64,000 bases of DNA from a bacterium (GTDB lineage Bacteria > Auribacterota > Auribacteria > Auribacterales > Auribacteraceae), in NCBI GenBank assembly GCA_024233545.1, contig JACKPL010000009.1, positions 47,725-111,724 on the forward strand. Reading direction: 5' to 3'. Under the pieces are notes generated by a model, which was given only the letters and a program-made list of their open reading frames with translations, did no database searches and had not been told where the DNA came from. Made by a program: the position numbers and the translations under genes. Numbering within the stretch: the first letter of the stretch is position 1; the number at the start of each line of letters is the position of its first letter. Shown in pieces: positions 28,373-38,987 of the stretch.

Positions 28373-29808
28373 ATGAAAATAGCAGTCATTTATCCTCCGA
28401 ATCCGGATCAATCGCTACACTTGATTCGTGATGAGTATGTATGCAGACAGGTACCGTCCGTGCCGTTTCCCGCAATGCTGGCTCAACTGTGCGCGGTAAT
28501 GCGCAGTCATTTTCCGTCAGCAGAAATCCGCGCAATAGATGCATCCGCAGAAAATTTTACGCTCGAACAGTGTGCAGAATCGGTAAACGGCTGTGAATTC
28601 GCCTTCCTTTTTTCTACCGCTCAAACGATACCGTTTGACGTATCTCTTCTTCTCCTGATTAACAAAAAGAACCCGCACACAGCATTATTTGTCATCAACC
28701 CATTGTCTGCCGGATTATATGCAGAATCGATTCTTACTCAGTTCACTTTCTGTGCCGGAATAATCACCAGCGGTTTTCTGCAGGCTGTACCTGATATAAC
28801 GGCCCGGTACCCTGATATTCAGACGGTTCACAGTGTCTATCTTTATGAAAAAATACCGTCCGGTACAATCCTCCCGACCCATGCGGAATACACTATGACG
28901 CTCTTCCGTACATGGCATACGATGCCGTTCCGCTCCACCGGTATTCCCTCGCGTTTCTGCAAGCGCCGTTTGCAGAGAAGCTCATACCCGGTATCCGCAT
29001 GCATACCGAACACGTATTTTCAATCGGTAACCCGTATAAAGGAGTTGAATACCCTGCCATGTCCGCCGCGCGCATTGTTGAGGAACTCGCGTATGCAGTT
29101 AAAGAGTGGGGCATTTGGGGAGTTGATTTTCTCGATAAGGATTTCACCAAAAATACGTTTCGGCTTGAAGCGTTATGCAATTTGATTATTACGCACTCAA
29201 TACGCCTGCAATGGCGTTGCCGCAGTAATAGCGATACCCTGACTCTTCCGCTCCTTAAACTAATGTACCGCGCAGGATGCAGGGAACTGATTCTTACCTG
29301 CTCCAGAACCGCTAATCAGCCGCAAGCGGAACACGAATTATCTGTACTGAACGCACGGCTTAGGCTCATTCACAAAACTGGCATCAGGGCGCGCATTCAT
29401 TTTTGTGTCGGCTTCAAATGGGAATCGGAGAACACCCTGAATCAAATATACCGCTGGATACGCTCGTGCACTGCAGGCCATATTGCGCTGTTGCCGGTTT
29501 TTCCATATACCGATCAAACCGATACCGTTACCATAGACAAAAATCTCTTTACAGTCGAGCAGAAGCTATTATCCGATGAATCCTTCAACCAGCATTTCTG
29601 GTGCGATACAGACCATCTGAGCAGAGAAACACTCCGCCAGTTACACGTAACAGCAGGCAATAAAGCGGTAGAACAGTGTTTTATCCGCACAGTGATACGG
29701 CATCCGTTTGATTACATCCGCTTGCTGAAACAAAGCCGCAGTTTTGCGCATTCCCGTTTCTTGATCGGACAGGGAATAGCGCGTTTGAAACAGGCGATAA
29801 AACAGTGA
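28373..29808 (+). pseudogene. B12-binding/radical-SAM-like protein, frameshifted and lacking its Cys motif
   Basis: Frame one (28373 to about 28890) is a Rossmann-type cobalamin-binding domain (IAVIYPPNPDQS...). The frame then shifts near 28888, and the second frame to 29808 is the radical SAM barrel: EYPAMSAARIVEELAYAVKEWG, VDFLDKDFTKN, WRCRSNSDTL and LLKLMYRAGCRELIL. The CxxxCxxC loop should lie just before SIGNPYKG, but the sequence there has Ile, Thr and Val at the three cysteine positions. It is therefore either a non-catalytic relative or a decayed gene. Its stop overlaps the next gene's start (ATGA), which ties it to the glycosyltransferase operon. Confidence 0.65.
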
Positions 29809-30932
29809 AATCACGAGTTTTGAGCATTTGCCTGATTGCGCCGCCAAAACATGGTTCCTCGCACTCTTCCACAACGATGTATGTCTCCGAACTGGCACGC
29901 GGCTTAGCAAGCCGCGGCAACACGGTTCATATTCTGACAACGCCTTTATCAGATACAACTCTATATCAGAACAGCTCCGTTTTTGTTCATACTCTCGAGG
30001 GAATTACTCCTCACTGTTCACTGCGTCGATTTGTAAACGCCGCGAGAAAAACATATAATAAACTGAACACTGCGATTGATATAGTACACTGTGTGGATAT
30101 TCCATCAAAGGATATTACAGGAGAAAAGAAAGCCGCAGTTACAACACTGCTTTCTCCGCATATTACTGCACAACCGCCTCATTTTTTTTATTCGCTCTTT
30201 TCTCAGAATGAACGCAATGCCCGGCGTATCATAAGCGGTTCCGATACGCTGATAACCCTTTCCGCTTCGTTGCGCCGTCATATCCTGCGGCACTGCCGTA
30301 TCCCTGTATGTTTTATTCCGGGCGGTTATGCTCAGCGAAACACCCTCTTCAAAAACGCTGAACAAAATAGTGCTTTTGACACGACAATAGTCTTGTCTTT
30401 AATACCGGATTATTCTCCTGCTATTATGAAACGAATTATCAGTTCGTGGCAATTGATTTCAGTTAAAAAAGCACGGTTATTGATCCTGACTAACCGTAAA
30501 AATATACGGTTAGCCCAACGCCTTGCCAATACAGCTCAAAACGAAGAGAACCGGATATCCGTATATGATATCGGCATGCTGGAAAGTACTGATTTTCCGG
30601 CAACGGTTACTGCCGCTGTTATTCACGTGAAATACCCATTCGACTGGATAGGAGAAATCCCTCTTCTTTTATCTGCAGGCATTCCTATTATAGGAATCGG
30701 GGAAAAATCGTTGGCAGAGTATATCGGCGATGCAGGGGTATTCTGCAGGGATAATCCGGCGGACATTGCAGATACGATACGGTATTTAATGGATGAAACA
30801 GAATCCCGTTTTTTTTTACGGTGCAAAGCAAAAGAACGGGTAAAACATTTTTTTTCTGTGGAAAATATGATAAAACAAACCTTAGCGCTCTATTGGGACA
30901 TACTGAAACACACTCGGCATCATAATCGATAA
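29805..30932 (+). CDS. glycosyltransferase, GT4-like
   Basis: 375 residues, intact. N-terminal half: SICLIAPPKHGSSHSSTTMY, then VSELARGLASRGNTVHIL, the acceptor-side Rossmann fold of GT4 enzymes. C-terminal half: LLSAGIPIIGIGEKSLAEYIGDAG, the nucleotide-sugar side, with the E-x7-E type motif weakened. It probably transfers a sugar from a nucleotide donor to a lipid-linked glycan. It overlaps the radical-SAM-like gene by four bases and is followed after 34 bases by another transferase. Confidence 0.8.
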   Translation: MKSRVLSICLIAPPKHGSSHSSTTMYVSELARGLASRGNTVHILTTPLSDTTLYQNSSVFVHTLEGITPHCSLRRFVNAARKTYNKLNTAIDIVHCVDIPSKDITGEKKAAVTTLLSPHITAQPPHFFYSLFSQNERNARRIISGSDTLITLSASLRRHILRHCRIPVCFIPGGYAQRNTLFKNAEQNSAFDTTIVLSLIPDYSPAIMKRIISSWQLISVKKARLLILTNRKNIRLAQRLANTAQNEENRISVYDIGMLESTDFPATVTAAVIHVKYPFDWIGEIPLLLSAGIPIIGIGEKSLAEYIGDAGVFCRDNPADIADTIRYLMDETESRFFLRCKAKERVKHFFSVENMIKQTLALYWDILKHTRHHNR

Positions 30933-30966
30933 TACATGAATTACAATTCGAAAGGAATACGGCAAG

Positions 30967-32055
30967 ATGACGCATCACATCATGTTTGACGCTCGCTTTT
31001 GTAGCGGAAAACCTCATGGGATTGCCCGCGTAACGCATAAACTGCTCGAACATCTTTTGCCGAAATCCCCGCACTGCAGATTCACTGTTCTTATTTCAAA
31101 CGATCATTTGAAAAACAAATTGCCTGCTCAGCCTTCTTTGAGGTTTATCAAGGCAAATGCTAAACCTTACAGCATCGCAGAACAATGGGAACTGCCGCGC
31201 ATTATCCGCCGCGAAAAACCGGACATTTTTCACAGCGCATCGTTTACCATGCCGCTTTTTTCTCCGGCTCCGGTAATAGTGACGATTTTCGACTTGATTC
31301 CCGTTCTGTTTCCGAAGTTTTTCCCTCTACGATACCGTATATATTACCGGATTATGGTACGGCGGTTCTGCAAACGGGCAGAGAAGATTTTCACTTCATC
31401 CGATAATTCGCGCACCGACCTTATGAATCTCTACGGAGTTCCGGCAGAAAAAGATAAAAGTTATACATTGTGCCGCATCAGACAACAGAGAACCATCACA
31501 TACCAAGAAGCCAAACGGTACGCCGTATATCATGTATATGGGCAACACCATGCACCATAAAAACTTTTTCCGCGCAGTGGAGGCGTTCGTTTTGTTTAAA
31601 CAACGGTATACGGAGCAACCGGTAACGCTGAAAGTTGTCGGCATACCGCATGCATTCTATGATTCTTCCCGCATAAAAGGAACACCTTGTGTTGACATTA
31701 TAGAGAATGTTTCCGATCCGCAGTTATATGAACTTATGGCACATGCCAGCGTGTTTTTTTTCCCGTCCCTTTATGAAGGGTTCGGATTGCCTCCGTTGGA
31801 GGCTATGAACCTCGGCACGCCGGTAGTTGCCTCCTGCACATCGTCCTGCCGGAAACACTCAGCGATGCGTATCTGCCGGCCGACCCGTATAACCCGCGCG
31901 AGATGGCAGATGCGCTGTATTCTGTTATGACCGATTCTGCACTGCGCGAATCGCTGATTAAAAAAGGACGGCTCCATGCATTGAATTATTCGTGGAATAC
32001 CGCCGCAGAAAAAGTTATCGAACTTTATAAAGAGATTCTCCAATGGCACGAGTAG
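30967..32055 (+). pseudogene. glycosyltransferase, GT4 family, with frameshifts
   Basis: The first frame (30967 to about 31470) has the family start IMFDARFCSGKPHGIARVTH, then VIVTIFDLIPVLFPKFF and IFTSSDNSRTDL. After a shift the second frame holds GNTMHHKNFFRAVEAF, then YELMAHASVFFFPSLYEGFG and LPPLEAMNLGTPVVAS, the donor-binding motif. A second shift near 31830 leads to DAYLPADPYNPREMADALYS and the C-terminal helix ending KEILQWHE at 32055. Joined, it is a full-length GT4 enzyme of about 360 residues. Its end overlaps the start of the next gene (32043). Confidence 0.75.
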
Positions 32056-33142
32056 CAATTGCCCATGATTGGCTTACAGGAATGCGCGGCGGAGAAAAAT
32101 GCCTTGAAGTGTTCTGCAGGTTGTTTCCGCACGCCGATATCTATACGCTCCTGCATATTCCCGGAAGCGTATCGCCGGAGATTGAACAGCATCGAATATA
32201 TACTTCTTTTATTCAGAAACTACCGGCGGCACATAAAATATACCGTCATTACCTGCCGTTGTTTCCGCACGCAATAGAATCATTCAAGTTAACCGATTAT
32301 GATCTGGTAATCAGCAGTAGCCATTGCGTCGCGAAAGGGATTCGCCGCCGGCCGGCGCATATCACATCTGTTGTTGCTATGCGCCGATACGGTATGTATG
32401 GGATATGCGGGAATCGTATTTCCCTCGTTCCATGCCGTTTCTTAAACGCGCGTTTATAACCGCGCTACTGAACGCAGTTCAACGCTGGGACATTGCCGCA
32501 CTGCCTCGAGTCAACCAATTTGTCGCCATATCACACCATGTTGCCGAGCGCATTAAACGTCATTACGGGCTTAATGCGGAAGTCATTTATCCGCCGGTTA
32601 ACACCGATGCATTTGCACTGAGCGGAAGCCATGAAGATTTCTATCTCATCGTGTCCGCTTTCGCCCCATACAAAAAATCGAGGCTGGCTATCGATGCTTT
32701 CAATCGGCTGGGCTACCGGCTAGCAATTATCGGATCGGGACAGGAAGAACGTTCACTGCGGCGGCAGGCGGCATCCAACATCACCTTTCTCGGGTGGCAA
32801 CCCGATCATGTCGTGCGCGATTATTACGCCCGATGCCGTGCACTCATTTTTCCCGGCGAAGAGGATTTCGGAATCACCCCGCTTGAAGCGATGGCATCCG
32901 GCAAACCGGTTATCGCGTTCAATCGAGGCGGCGTAACAGAGACGGTAATCGGATACCGCCCTCAACACAAAACATATACGGGGCTTTTCTTTAATGAACA
33001 TACCCTCGATTCGCTCTGCACCGCAGTTGAACACGAACGCCGTTTGGCCTTTTCTGCACCGGATATCCGTGCTCATGCGTTGAAATTCGATACCGCCCAT
33101 TTCGAAAATGCATTGCGTACACTGTTCGCCCGCTGGCTCTAA
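32043..33142 (+). pseudogene. glycosyltransferase, GT4 family, with one frameshift
   Basis: It starts MARVAIAHDWLTGMRGGEKC and runs to SSSHCVAKGI near 32340, where the frame shifts. The second frame gives the diagnostic CYAPIRYVWDMRESYF-like stretch, then FVAISHHVAERIKRHYG, VIYPPVNTDAF, GSGQEERSLR and FPGEEDFGITPLEAMASGKP. These are the hallmarks of WbaZ/mannosyltransferase-type GT4 enzymes in O-antigen or exopolysaccharide synthesis. Apart from the single shift the enzyme is complete at about 366 residues. It closes the cluster begun at 28373. Confidence 0.8.
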
Positions 33143-33344
33143 ACTCAGCAAAGAATTATTGCTACGCTGTCAGAACTTCTTTACACCGCATGCCAAATTG
33201 CCTATACTTCTGTTATATATAATGTTCAATCCTCATTCGAACGGTTTAACGCGCACACGCCATGTCACGTTGTACTAACGGCACGCAACCACAGAGAGCG
33301 CGCCTATGCAAAAACTGGTTGTATATGCGGGAGATGTATTATTC

Positions 33345-34690
33345 ATGGCACGTTTATTTATTTTTATTATGACGGCATTGTCTTTTTTCGCCCAAACGGC
33401 AGTTGCCGAGATTGAATCAAACTTGCTCCTTAAAGCACGCAATTTTGCTCTTGTAGACGGTTACCAAAAACTCCGTGCGAATATCGGAGACACCATGCTT
33501 AACCCTGCACTCAAGACACGTGACTATTTGGCGGAAAACCGGAAATGCAGGAAGAATTTGAACGGTTTCTGCTTACCGCCGAGCAACTCGGCGAAACACG
33601 TATCCAAGAACGCCCAGACAGATTTATCGGCGCAGAAACCGATATGCGCATTACCTTTCTCTCATTTAAACAATTTATGTCAAAAATGCAGTTCTATCGA
33701 GGGCCAGGTAAACTGCCGCCCGATTTATCCGGATTATCTACGATGAAACCGATCGATTTTACTGTGACCGGACAAGCAGTAATTAACCGGTCGGCAGTCA
33801 TACCGGCGCCAGCATCTGACGGCAAAGAACCTGAAGGTTCTGAAAAACCTTTGCCTCCTTCCGGCCTTTCTCCCATTTCCGGCATCGCAGGGTGGGAACA
33901 TATAACAACTGCCGGACGCCTCAAAACCGAACAAACCGCATTATCCGACGCGCGGCGCAAACTCGCCGGTTTAATAGAAGCAATGCCCTTAACCGAAACG
34001 CTTACCGTCAGCGATTTAACAGCGGCAAACGAGGCAGTCCGAACACAGTTGACTGCGTTTATTCAGGGGCTATCCCCTCTTAGCCCATATCGGTACTATG
34101 AAGGAGGCATTGTGGAAGTCGATCTCGGTTCGCCGGTTGAAACCATCATTTTCACACTGGAAAAAGCGCGCATCAGTGAAATTAACGCGGATGAAACACT
34201 CCAAACCAGCGAGGTTTTCCGGACACCTATTATGAGAATGCTTGAATGGCTCGAAACAGATATGGTAACTGCCACCGGCTCCGCATCCGCCAATCCGGAC
34301 GACTACCGAGAACAATCCGACGAAGCGGTTTCGGGCGAATCGATTCCCTCATGGGTATACCGTTCTCTTGAAGCCAGCGGCATAGGCATATCGCAACCCG
34401 GCGCCACGGGGCGCGCAGGGCAGAGAACCGCTGTCTTTAATGCGCAACTCAATGCTCGCCAAGCGCTCGTGGAAAAAGCATACGAGCTCAAAATCGACAA
34501 AGAAACGACCATTGCCGATTTTGTCAATGAGCGCGAAGAAAATAAAGATGCCGTCGGTTTATTCCTCGGCGGAATGAAACTCGCATCAGAACCGGAATTT
34601 CTCGATGACGGTTCTGTCAAAGTAACAGTTACCATTGAACTGGAAAAATTATGGCATATCGTCAATCAGAACAAAAAGGGGACATTATGA
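33345..34690 (+). pseudogene. LPP20-like secreted protein, one frameshift
   Basis: A signal peptide MARLFIFIMTALSFFAQTAVA leads into a helical region (LKARNFALVDGYQKLRANIG), then a frameshift near 33540 (one C short in AAAACCGG would restore DYLAENPEMQEEFERFL). The main frame contains two copies of an LPP20/DUF-type unit. The second is NARQALVEKAYELKIDKETT, then IADFVNEREENKDAVGLFLGG, then FLDDGSVKVTVTIELEKLW. An envelope protein of unknown role. The ATG at 33345 is chosen over 33306 because it gives a clean signal peptide. The stop overlaps the next start (ATGA). Confidence 0.65.
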
Positions 34691-34812
34691 ACATTAAATC
34701 ATTGATCGCTGTATTGATTTTCGCAACAGTTTCAGCAGTGACGCTGGCTGGCTGTACATATCATACGCATTACCATGCCGCTCCTGCTCCTGAAAAAACT
34801 GAACAACAATAA
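34687..34812 (+). CDS. micro-lipoprotein 1 (GCTYH type)
   Basis: 41 residues: a signal peptide with lipobox L-A-G-C, then the mature peptide CTYHTHYHAAPAPEKTEQQ. It overlaps the previous gene's stop by four bases, so it is translationally coupled. The His-rich CTYHxHY start is shared with the next small gene. It may bind a metal or act as a small envelope accessory; function unknown. Confidence 0.72.
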   Translation: MNIKSLIAVLIFATVSAVTLAGCTYHTHYHAAPAPEKTEQQ

Positions 34813-34851
34813 GATATCTACCGATAATCAAACTGAAAAAGGACGCCGAAC

Positions 34852-35001
34852 ATGAAAAAAATACGCGGAATCATCTGCCTTATATCCTTAGCGGCAACGC
34901 TCTGTGCCGTTGCGGGCTGTACATATCACGAACATTACTACGGCGTTGGGTCGTTAGCCGATAAAGATGTTGTGGTAAAAGAATCAAACCAGGCCGAATA
35001 A
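34852..35001 (+). CDS. micro-lipoprotein 2 (GCTYH type)
   Basis: 49 residues with lipobox V-A-G-C and a mature start CTYHEHYYGVGS, clearly related to the product of the preceding gene. AAAAGGA lies 9 bases before the ATG. The tail ends in VVVKESNQAE. Probably a tandem duplicate that diverged. Function unknown. Confidence 0.72.
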   Translation: MKKIRGIICLISLAATLCAVAGCTYHEHYYGVGSLADKDVVVKESNQAE

Positions 35002-35023
35002 CATTCGGCAAGGATTGTGCTCA

Positions 35024-35143
35024 ATGACACTGCACCGCATCGTGTGTATTTTACTATGTATTATTTTTCTCTCTGCATGTGCCGGATGCACCTCAAAATT
35101 GCAAAGGATACCGTCTGTATCGCGTCATTATATTATTGAATAA
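35024..35143 (+). CDS. micro-lipoprotein 3
   Basis: 39 residues with a signal peptide ending S-A-C-A-G-C and a short mature part CTSKLQRIPSVSRHYIIE. It begins 23 bases after the previous stop, with AAGGA upstream. It keeps the A-G-C-T opening of the two preceding lipoproteins but lacks the His cluster. Its end meets the stop of the convergent gene at 35144. Confidence 0.6.
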   Translation: MTLHRIVCILLCIIFLSACAGCTSKLQRIPSVSRHYIIE

Positions 35144-35830
35144 TCAGTGCTTTTGATCCCACATGACACAATGATTCCGGCGGATAAATGCGATGGTATC
35201 TTGTGCGCGTTCCGCAAATTGCCCATCGGTAAGGTAGCATCGTTCGAGTATCGGTATCAGCGCAGAGTGGCATATTTCTTTACTCCACAAAGATATACAT
35301 AACGCATTGTATACGAATCGCTTGCCATGCAGTGCTCTATACTTGCGCGGTAGGTATTGTCATCAGTTAAAGAAAAAAGATGAAACGCTGAAAGGAAATG
35401 AAATATCCAGTCTCCCAGAACATGACAATTGCCTCAAAAATGCATCCTTTGTGGATTGCCCCGGATACGAAACGCTAAGTTCGCGCGCGATGCGAATAAG
35501 GAAATCATGGTTCGGTTCCTGTTCGAACAATGTAATTAACCGGCGATGGATGCGTTCATCATGAAACTGCTGGAGTGCAGTAAACGCTGTTTGGCGTATC
35601 AGCAGGCCGTCAATATCCAGCGCCGCAATCAACAGAGGTATGTCGGACAATTCTGCAGTATGAAGTTTCGGTAGCAGTTCATCAAGCATTCCGGAGTATT
35701 CCACAGTATCCGGACTTAACGCCAAATCAAAATATGAAAGTGTATGAATGACCGACAGCCAGCTTAAAAACGCCAATCCGGCAACCGCCGCTCCGATGCC
35801 ATACCGGCGGACATTCCACTGAATATGCAT
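35144..35830 (-). pseudogene. membrane-anchored HEAT-repeat-like protein, frameshifted
   Basis: The minus-strand frame starts at 35830 with MHIQWNVRRYGIGAAVAGLA, a single N-terminal membrane anchor. HEAT-like helices follow (DIPLLIAALDIDGLLIRQTA and RRLITLFEQEPNHDFLIRIA). After about 35400 the frame is lost, but coding continues in other frames with SLWSKEICHSALIPILERCY and FAERAQDTIAFIRRNHCVMW to a stop at 35144. At least two shifts. Family assignment rests on the repeated helix pattern only. Confidence 0.55.
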
Positions 35831-35911
35831 GTATCCCCTTTCCCATTTCTTGTTAACCGATTAGTTTTTCTATCGGCTGATGCGGGAAAAGGATAATTTT
35901 TCTGTAGACGT

Positions 35912-37240
35912 TTACTCATTGAATGTTAAAACTGCGCCAAACCCGCCGTCGCCGCTATCAGGTTGTACCGGCAGGTTAAAATAGCGCGATGTGCATTTCA
36001 GCGCAGGCACCAGTTTAAGAACCTGCTCTACAACCTGCTCGTTTTCCTGCGGATCAATACTGCAGGTTGAGTAAAGCAGTTTGCCTGAAGGTTTGAGAAA
36101 TGAAGATGCGGTTTTCAGGATGGTGCATTGCGTTTTTGACAACCGTTCGAAATCGTTTTCCTTTAATCGCCAGCGCACTTCTGCGCGTTTGCGCAAAACG
36201 CCCGTATTCGAACACGGGACATCCGCAACGATCACATCAAAACGCGTATCGCCAAACAACCTTTTAAGCGATTCATAATTGCCGGCATCTGCCGCTGAAG
36301 GAACAACATGAGTATATCCCATTCGATCAAGAGTCGTTTTCAAAACGGCAATCTTTTTTTCCGACCGGTCAACCGCCCAGATACGGCTTGCAGGATGCGC
36401 ATACTGCGCAAGATACGTTGTTTTTCCTCCCGGCGCCGCACATAAATCGAGCATATCCAGCGGGCGGCTATCAGATATGCTGAGCATATCCGTTATGGCA
36501 ACTGGTGTTTCGTCCTGAACAACAAACCAGCCTTCATTATACCCGGGCACACCATTGAGACTGCCGAAATCCATTAACCGAATGCAATCAGGATGAATTG
36601 CAGACGGCACACACCCGATGCCTGAACCCGTCAGCCGCTCGATAAAATCATGCACGGATATTTTCCGCGTATCGATACGCACTGTCAGTTGAGGCAACAG
36701 ATTATTGCATGCACACAGTGCGCTCACCTGTTCAAACGAATACACTTTGAGAAAATGTTCAATCAGCCATATCGGATGCGACTCCTCAAATGACATTTTT
36801 TCTACCGGCCCAAGAGACTTGACATGGCTCTCGAGTTTTTGCGGATTGCGAATAATCTCACGCAGAACCGCATTAACGAATCCGGCAGACTTTTTCGAAC
36901 CGTATTTTCGTGCAAGCTCAACCGATTCGTTCACCGCCGCAAATACGGGAATCTTGTCCATATAACGAATCTGATATATCCCCAATTCCAAGACAGCAAT
37001 TATCGCCGGAGTAAGAGTATCGAGCGGAAAACTGCTGTAACAACCGATGATAGTATCCAGAGACCCTTTGCGCCTTACACAGTTAAGCACAAGATGTGCG
37101 GCAAGCCGTTTATCTGCAGGAGATAATGATGTGCGGGAAAGCTGGATATCGAGATTCTCCGAAACCAGCATCGACGAAGGAGTCTGGGTGAGGACATAGA
37201 ATGCCAACTCGCGTGCATGAGCGAACTCAGTTTTCTTCAT
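35912..37240 (-). CDS. rsmB: 16S rRNA m5C967 methyltransferase RsmB
   Basis: 442 residues with an N-terminal NusB-like RNA-binding domain (residues 8-145: RELAFYVLTQ, LVLNCVRRKGSLD, FAAVNESVELARKYG, GFVNAVLREI). The catalytic Nop2/Sun domain carries the SAM motif LDLCAAPGGKTTYLAQ, VDRSEKK, ADVPCSNTGVLRK (motif IV Cys) and LLYSTCSIDPQENE (catalytic Cys). It methylates C967 of 16S rRNA. The start overlaps the stop of the upstream lipoprotein gene by ATGA. All motifs are intact. Confidence 0.95.
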   Translation of the reverse strand: MKKTEFAHARELAFYVLTQTPSSMLVSENLDIQLSRTSLSPADKRLAAHLVLNCVRRKGSLDTIIGCYSSFPLDTLTPAIIAVLELGIYQIRYMDKIPVFAAVNESVELARKYGSKKSAGFVNAVLREIIRNPQKLESHVKSLGPVEKMSFEESHPIWLIEHFLKVYSFEQVSALCACNNLLPQLTVRIDTRKISVHDFIERLTGSGIGCVPSAIHPDCIRLMDFGSLNGVPGYNEGWFVVQDETPVAITDMLSISDSRPLDMLDLCAAPGGKTTYLAQYAHPASRIWAVDRSEKKIAVLKTTLDRMGYTHVVPSAADAGNYESLKRLFGDTRFDVIVADVPCSNTGVLRKRAEVRWRLKENDFERLSKTQCTILKTASSFLKPSGKLLYSTCSIDPQENEQVVEQVLKLVPALKCTSRYFNLPVQPDSGDGGFGAVLTFNE

Positions 37241-37829
37241 GGTTCACCGCGGGAATCGTTAAACAAAGCCGTAGTTGATTCGAGTATTCCAAAACATTTG
37301 AGCGTAATTTTCCGGTTCTTAAGGCTATTTAATACCGAGAAAAACGAAAATTTATCATTAAATAACGATGCGCCGTCAATCAGATGCACCGTGATAGATT
37401 CCGGTACATTCCTTTCAATTCATCGCTTACTGCCCGCGCTATTTCATGAGGAGGGATTCCATACTCAAACGCAAAGAGGGTTCTTCGGAACGACGCTGGC
37501 GGCGCTTCTACCGAAATGGTGCGCAGAAACACCAATCCGTCGGGCAGTTCGCTCGCATCGTCAAAGGTGTTTGATGCGTACACGGCGCGGGCGTCTGATG
37601 CGGAAAACGCATATTCTGAGTGCGTGGCATCGGCTGGTGTATCGATCACAAAAAGTAACAGCGGCAACAAATTAACCGCATACGGAACCAATCCGAACAC
37701 TATCTGCAACGACGCAATCAATACCGCATACACACCCACAATGGGCATCAGTAAAACCTGACATCCCGTAAGCGTCAAGCACAAACTGCATGCGCCAACA
37801 CTAAATAAAAATTTAACGAATCGTTTCAT
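37237..37829 (-). pseudogene. lipoprotein with membrane segment, one frameshift near its end
   Basis: It starts MKRFVKFLFSVGACSLCLTL with lipobox L-T-G-C, then a hydrophobic helix (LIASLQIVFGLVPYAV and following) and a soluble part. The frame ends early at 37380 (NLSRCI), but restoring one C in ACCGGAA near 37395 continues as PESITVHLIDGASLFNDKFS and on to a stop at 37237 that overlaps the rsmB start. The restored protein is about 197 residues. Function unknown. Coupling with rsmB suggests coexpression. Confidence 0.65.
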
Positions 37830-37920
37830 AGGCACATGGTATCAGACAGGTAGGGATTCCGCAATAGAATCTTAGGTGCCGAATAACTACTGCACAACTA
37901 GAATCAGCGTATAAACCAGC

Positions 37921-37957
37921 ACAAAAAAGAGCTATCGAGTTGCCCCGATAGCTCTGT
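37921..37957 (-). terminator. rho-independent terminator for the PEP-CTERM gene at 37986
   Basis: On the minus strand AGAGCTATCGGGGCAACTCG and ATAGCTCT form a 10-bp stem (AGAGCTATCG/CGATAGCTCT) followed by a run of six T. It lies about 30 bases after the stop at 37986. Confidence 0.88.
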
Positions 37958-37985
37958 AAACTTTTTGACAAAAACACTGTGCACT

Positions 37986-38663
37986 TTATTTTTTGAATTT
38001 GCGTTTAAGCAATCCAATCAGCCCTATTCCAAGAAGAACAACACTCATAGGTTCGGGCACAGGAGATACATAATTTATCGTAAGCAATGGCCTGTAAGAA
38101 AGTTCTGTAGCGTCATCAGAATAATAAATAACCACATCATTTATGGTATTTCGAATCAGCACACCTTGATTTGCGTAAGTTTGATCCGACCAATCCTGAA
38201 CTAAAGAGGTAATATCGAGGTTATATACCGTCTCTCCCAAACTGGGTGAGAATGCCTGCATTACTGTACCATTATAACTATTGCCGAACGATGTCCAAGT
38301 TACTGTACTTTCATTCCAATCGGTTGTGACTCTATAGAGATAATTAAGCCCGGATGTAGCATTACTTGTTGTCCGAATCCCAAGTGTGGCGGATATAATC
38401 GATGTTCCATAGGCGATTTGTCCTGTATTCGAGCCGAAAATATCACTAAACTGAATAAGAGTTCGAATGTTAATCCCCGACTGGTCAAGAGCCCAGAGAT
38501 CGGCATCTATGCCGTGGTTAACGTTGGGAAATCCTTGTTCGATGAACGCGGCATCTGTGGTTGAATAGCTTCCTCCATCGCCTTCTTGAAATGTCAGTGT
38601 TGCTCCAAACACGCTCGTTGCTGTCAACAAGAATAAAAACATACTCCATCTGAATAGTTTCAT
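37986..38663 (-). CDS. PEP-CTERM protein with DNRLRE domain
   Basis: 225 residues: signal peptide (MKLFRWSMFLFLLTATSVFG), then a DNRLRE-type domain starting TLTFQEGDGGSYSTTDAAFI with the family's NHGIDADLWALDQSG and IRTLIQFSD stretches, closing YRPLLTINYVSP. The C-terminus VPEPMSVVLLGIGLIGLLKR is a textbook PEP-CTERM signal (PEP, hydrophobic helix, basic tail), processed by an exosortase. No exosortase gene is in the window. Intact, with its own terminator, it is the only undamaged PEP-CTERM gene here. Confidence 0.88.
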   Translation of the reverse strand: MKLFRWSMFLFLLTATSVFGATLTFQEGDGGSYSTTDAAFIEQGFPNVNHGIDADLWALDQSGINIRTLIQFSDIFGSNTGQIAYGTSIISATLGIRTTSNATSGLNYLYRVTTDWNESTVTWTSFGNSYNGTVMQAFSPSLGETVYNLDITSLVQDWSDQTYANQGVLIRNTINDVVIYYSDDATELSYRPLLTINYVSPVPEPMSVVLLGIGLIGLLKRKFKK

Positions 38664-38886
38664 GTTATGCCCCCATTATTTTCAATTTTTCAACATTATC
38701 TTAACTAATCCAATTCCAACCCGAATTAAGCCAAGCATGATTATCGCATATTGCATGCCATAAATAATTTAATATGTAAACATCTTATTACAAGATAGAT
38801 ACAAATAATCATCAATCACGGTTCGGTTCTGCAAATACGGTCTGCCGTGCTTTTGCACGGAACAATGCCGCGCGCACCCTTCGAGT

Positions 38887-38952
38887 TTATTGCTGGGAAA
38901 ATGCTGTAGCGTAGAAAAATGCTCCAAGTAAAAAGAAGATAGCTTTTTTCAC
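38887..38952 (-). pseudogene. signal-peptide stub of an S8 protease copy
   Basis: A GTG with GGGGGGAC upstream opens a 21-residue frame, VKKAIFFLLGAFFYATAFSQ, then stops. It matches the start of the S8-type frame at 46367 and of the long S8 gene at 45221, in both the leader bases (GGGGGACAAAGTG) and the peptide. It lies downstream of two PEP-CTERM genes exactly where the other two modules have an S8 gene, so it is the leftover of a third S8 copy. Confidence 0.6.
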
Positions 38953-38987
38953 TTTGTCCCCCCGATAAAACTAAAGCTAAAAAATTA

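Noticed and set aside
30967..32055. Two separate small glycosyltransferase genes
   Set aside because: The two halves are the acceptor and donor domains of one GT4 enzyme joined through frameshifts, not independent genes.
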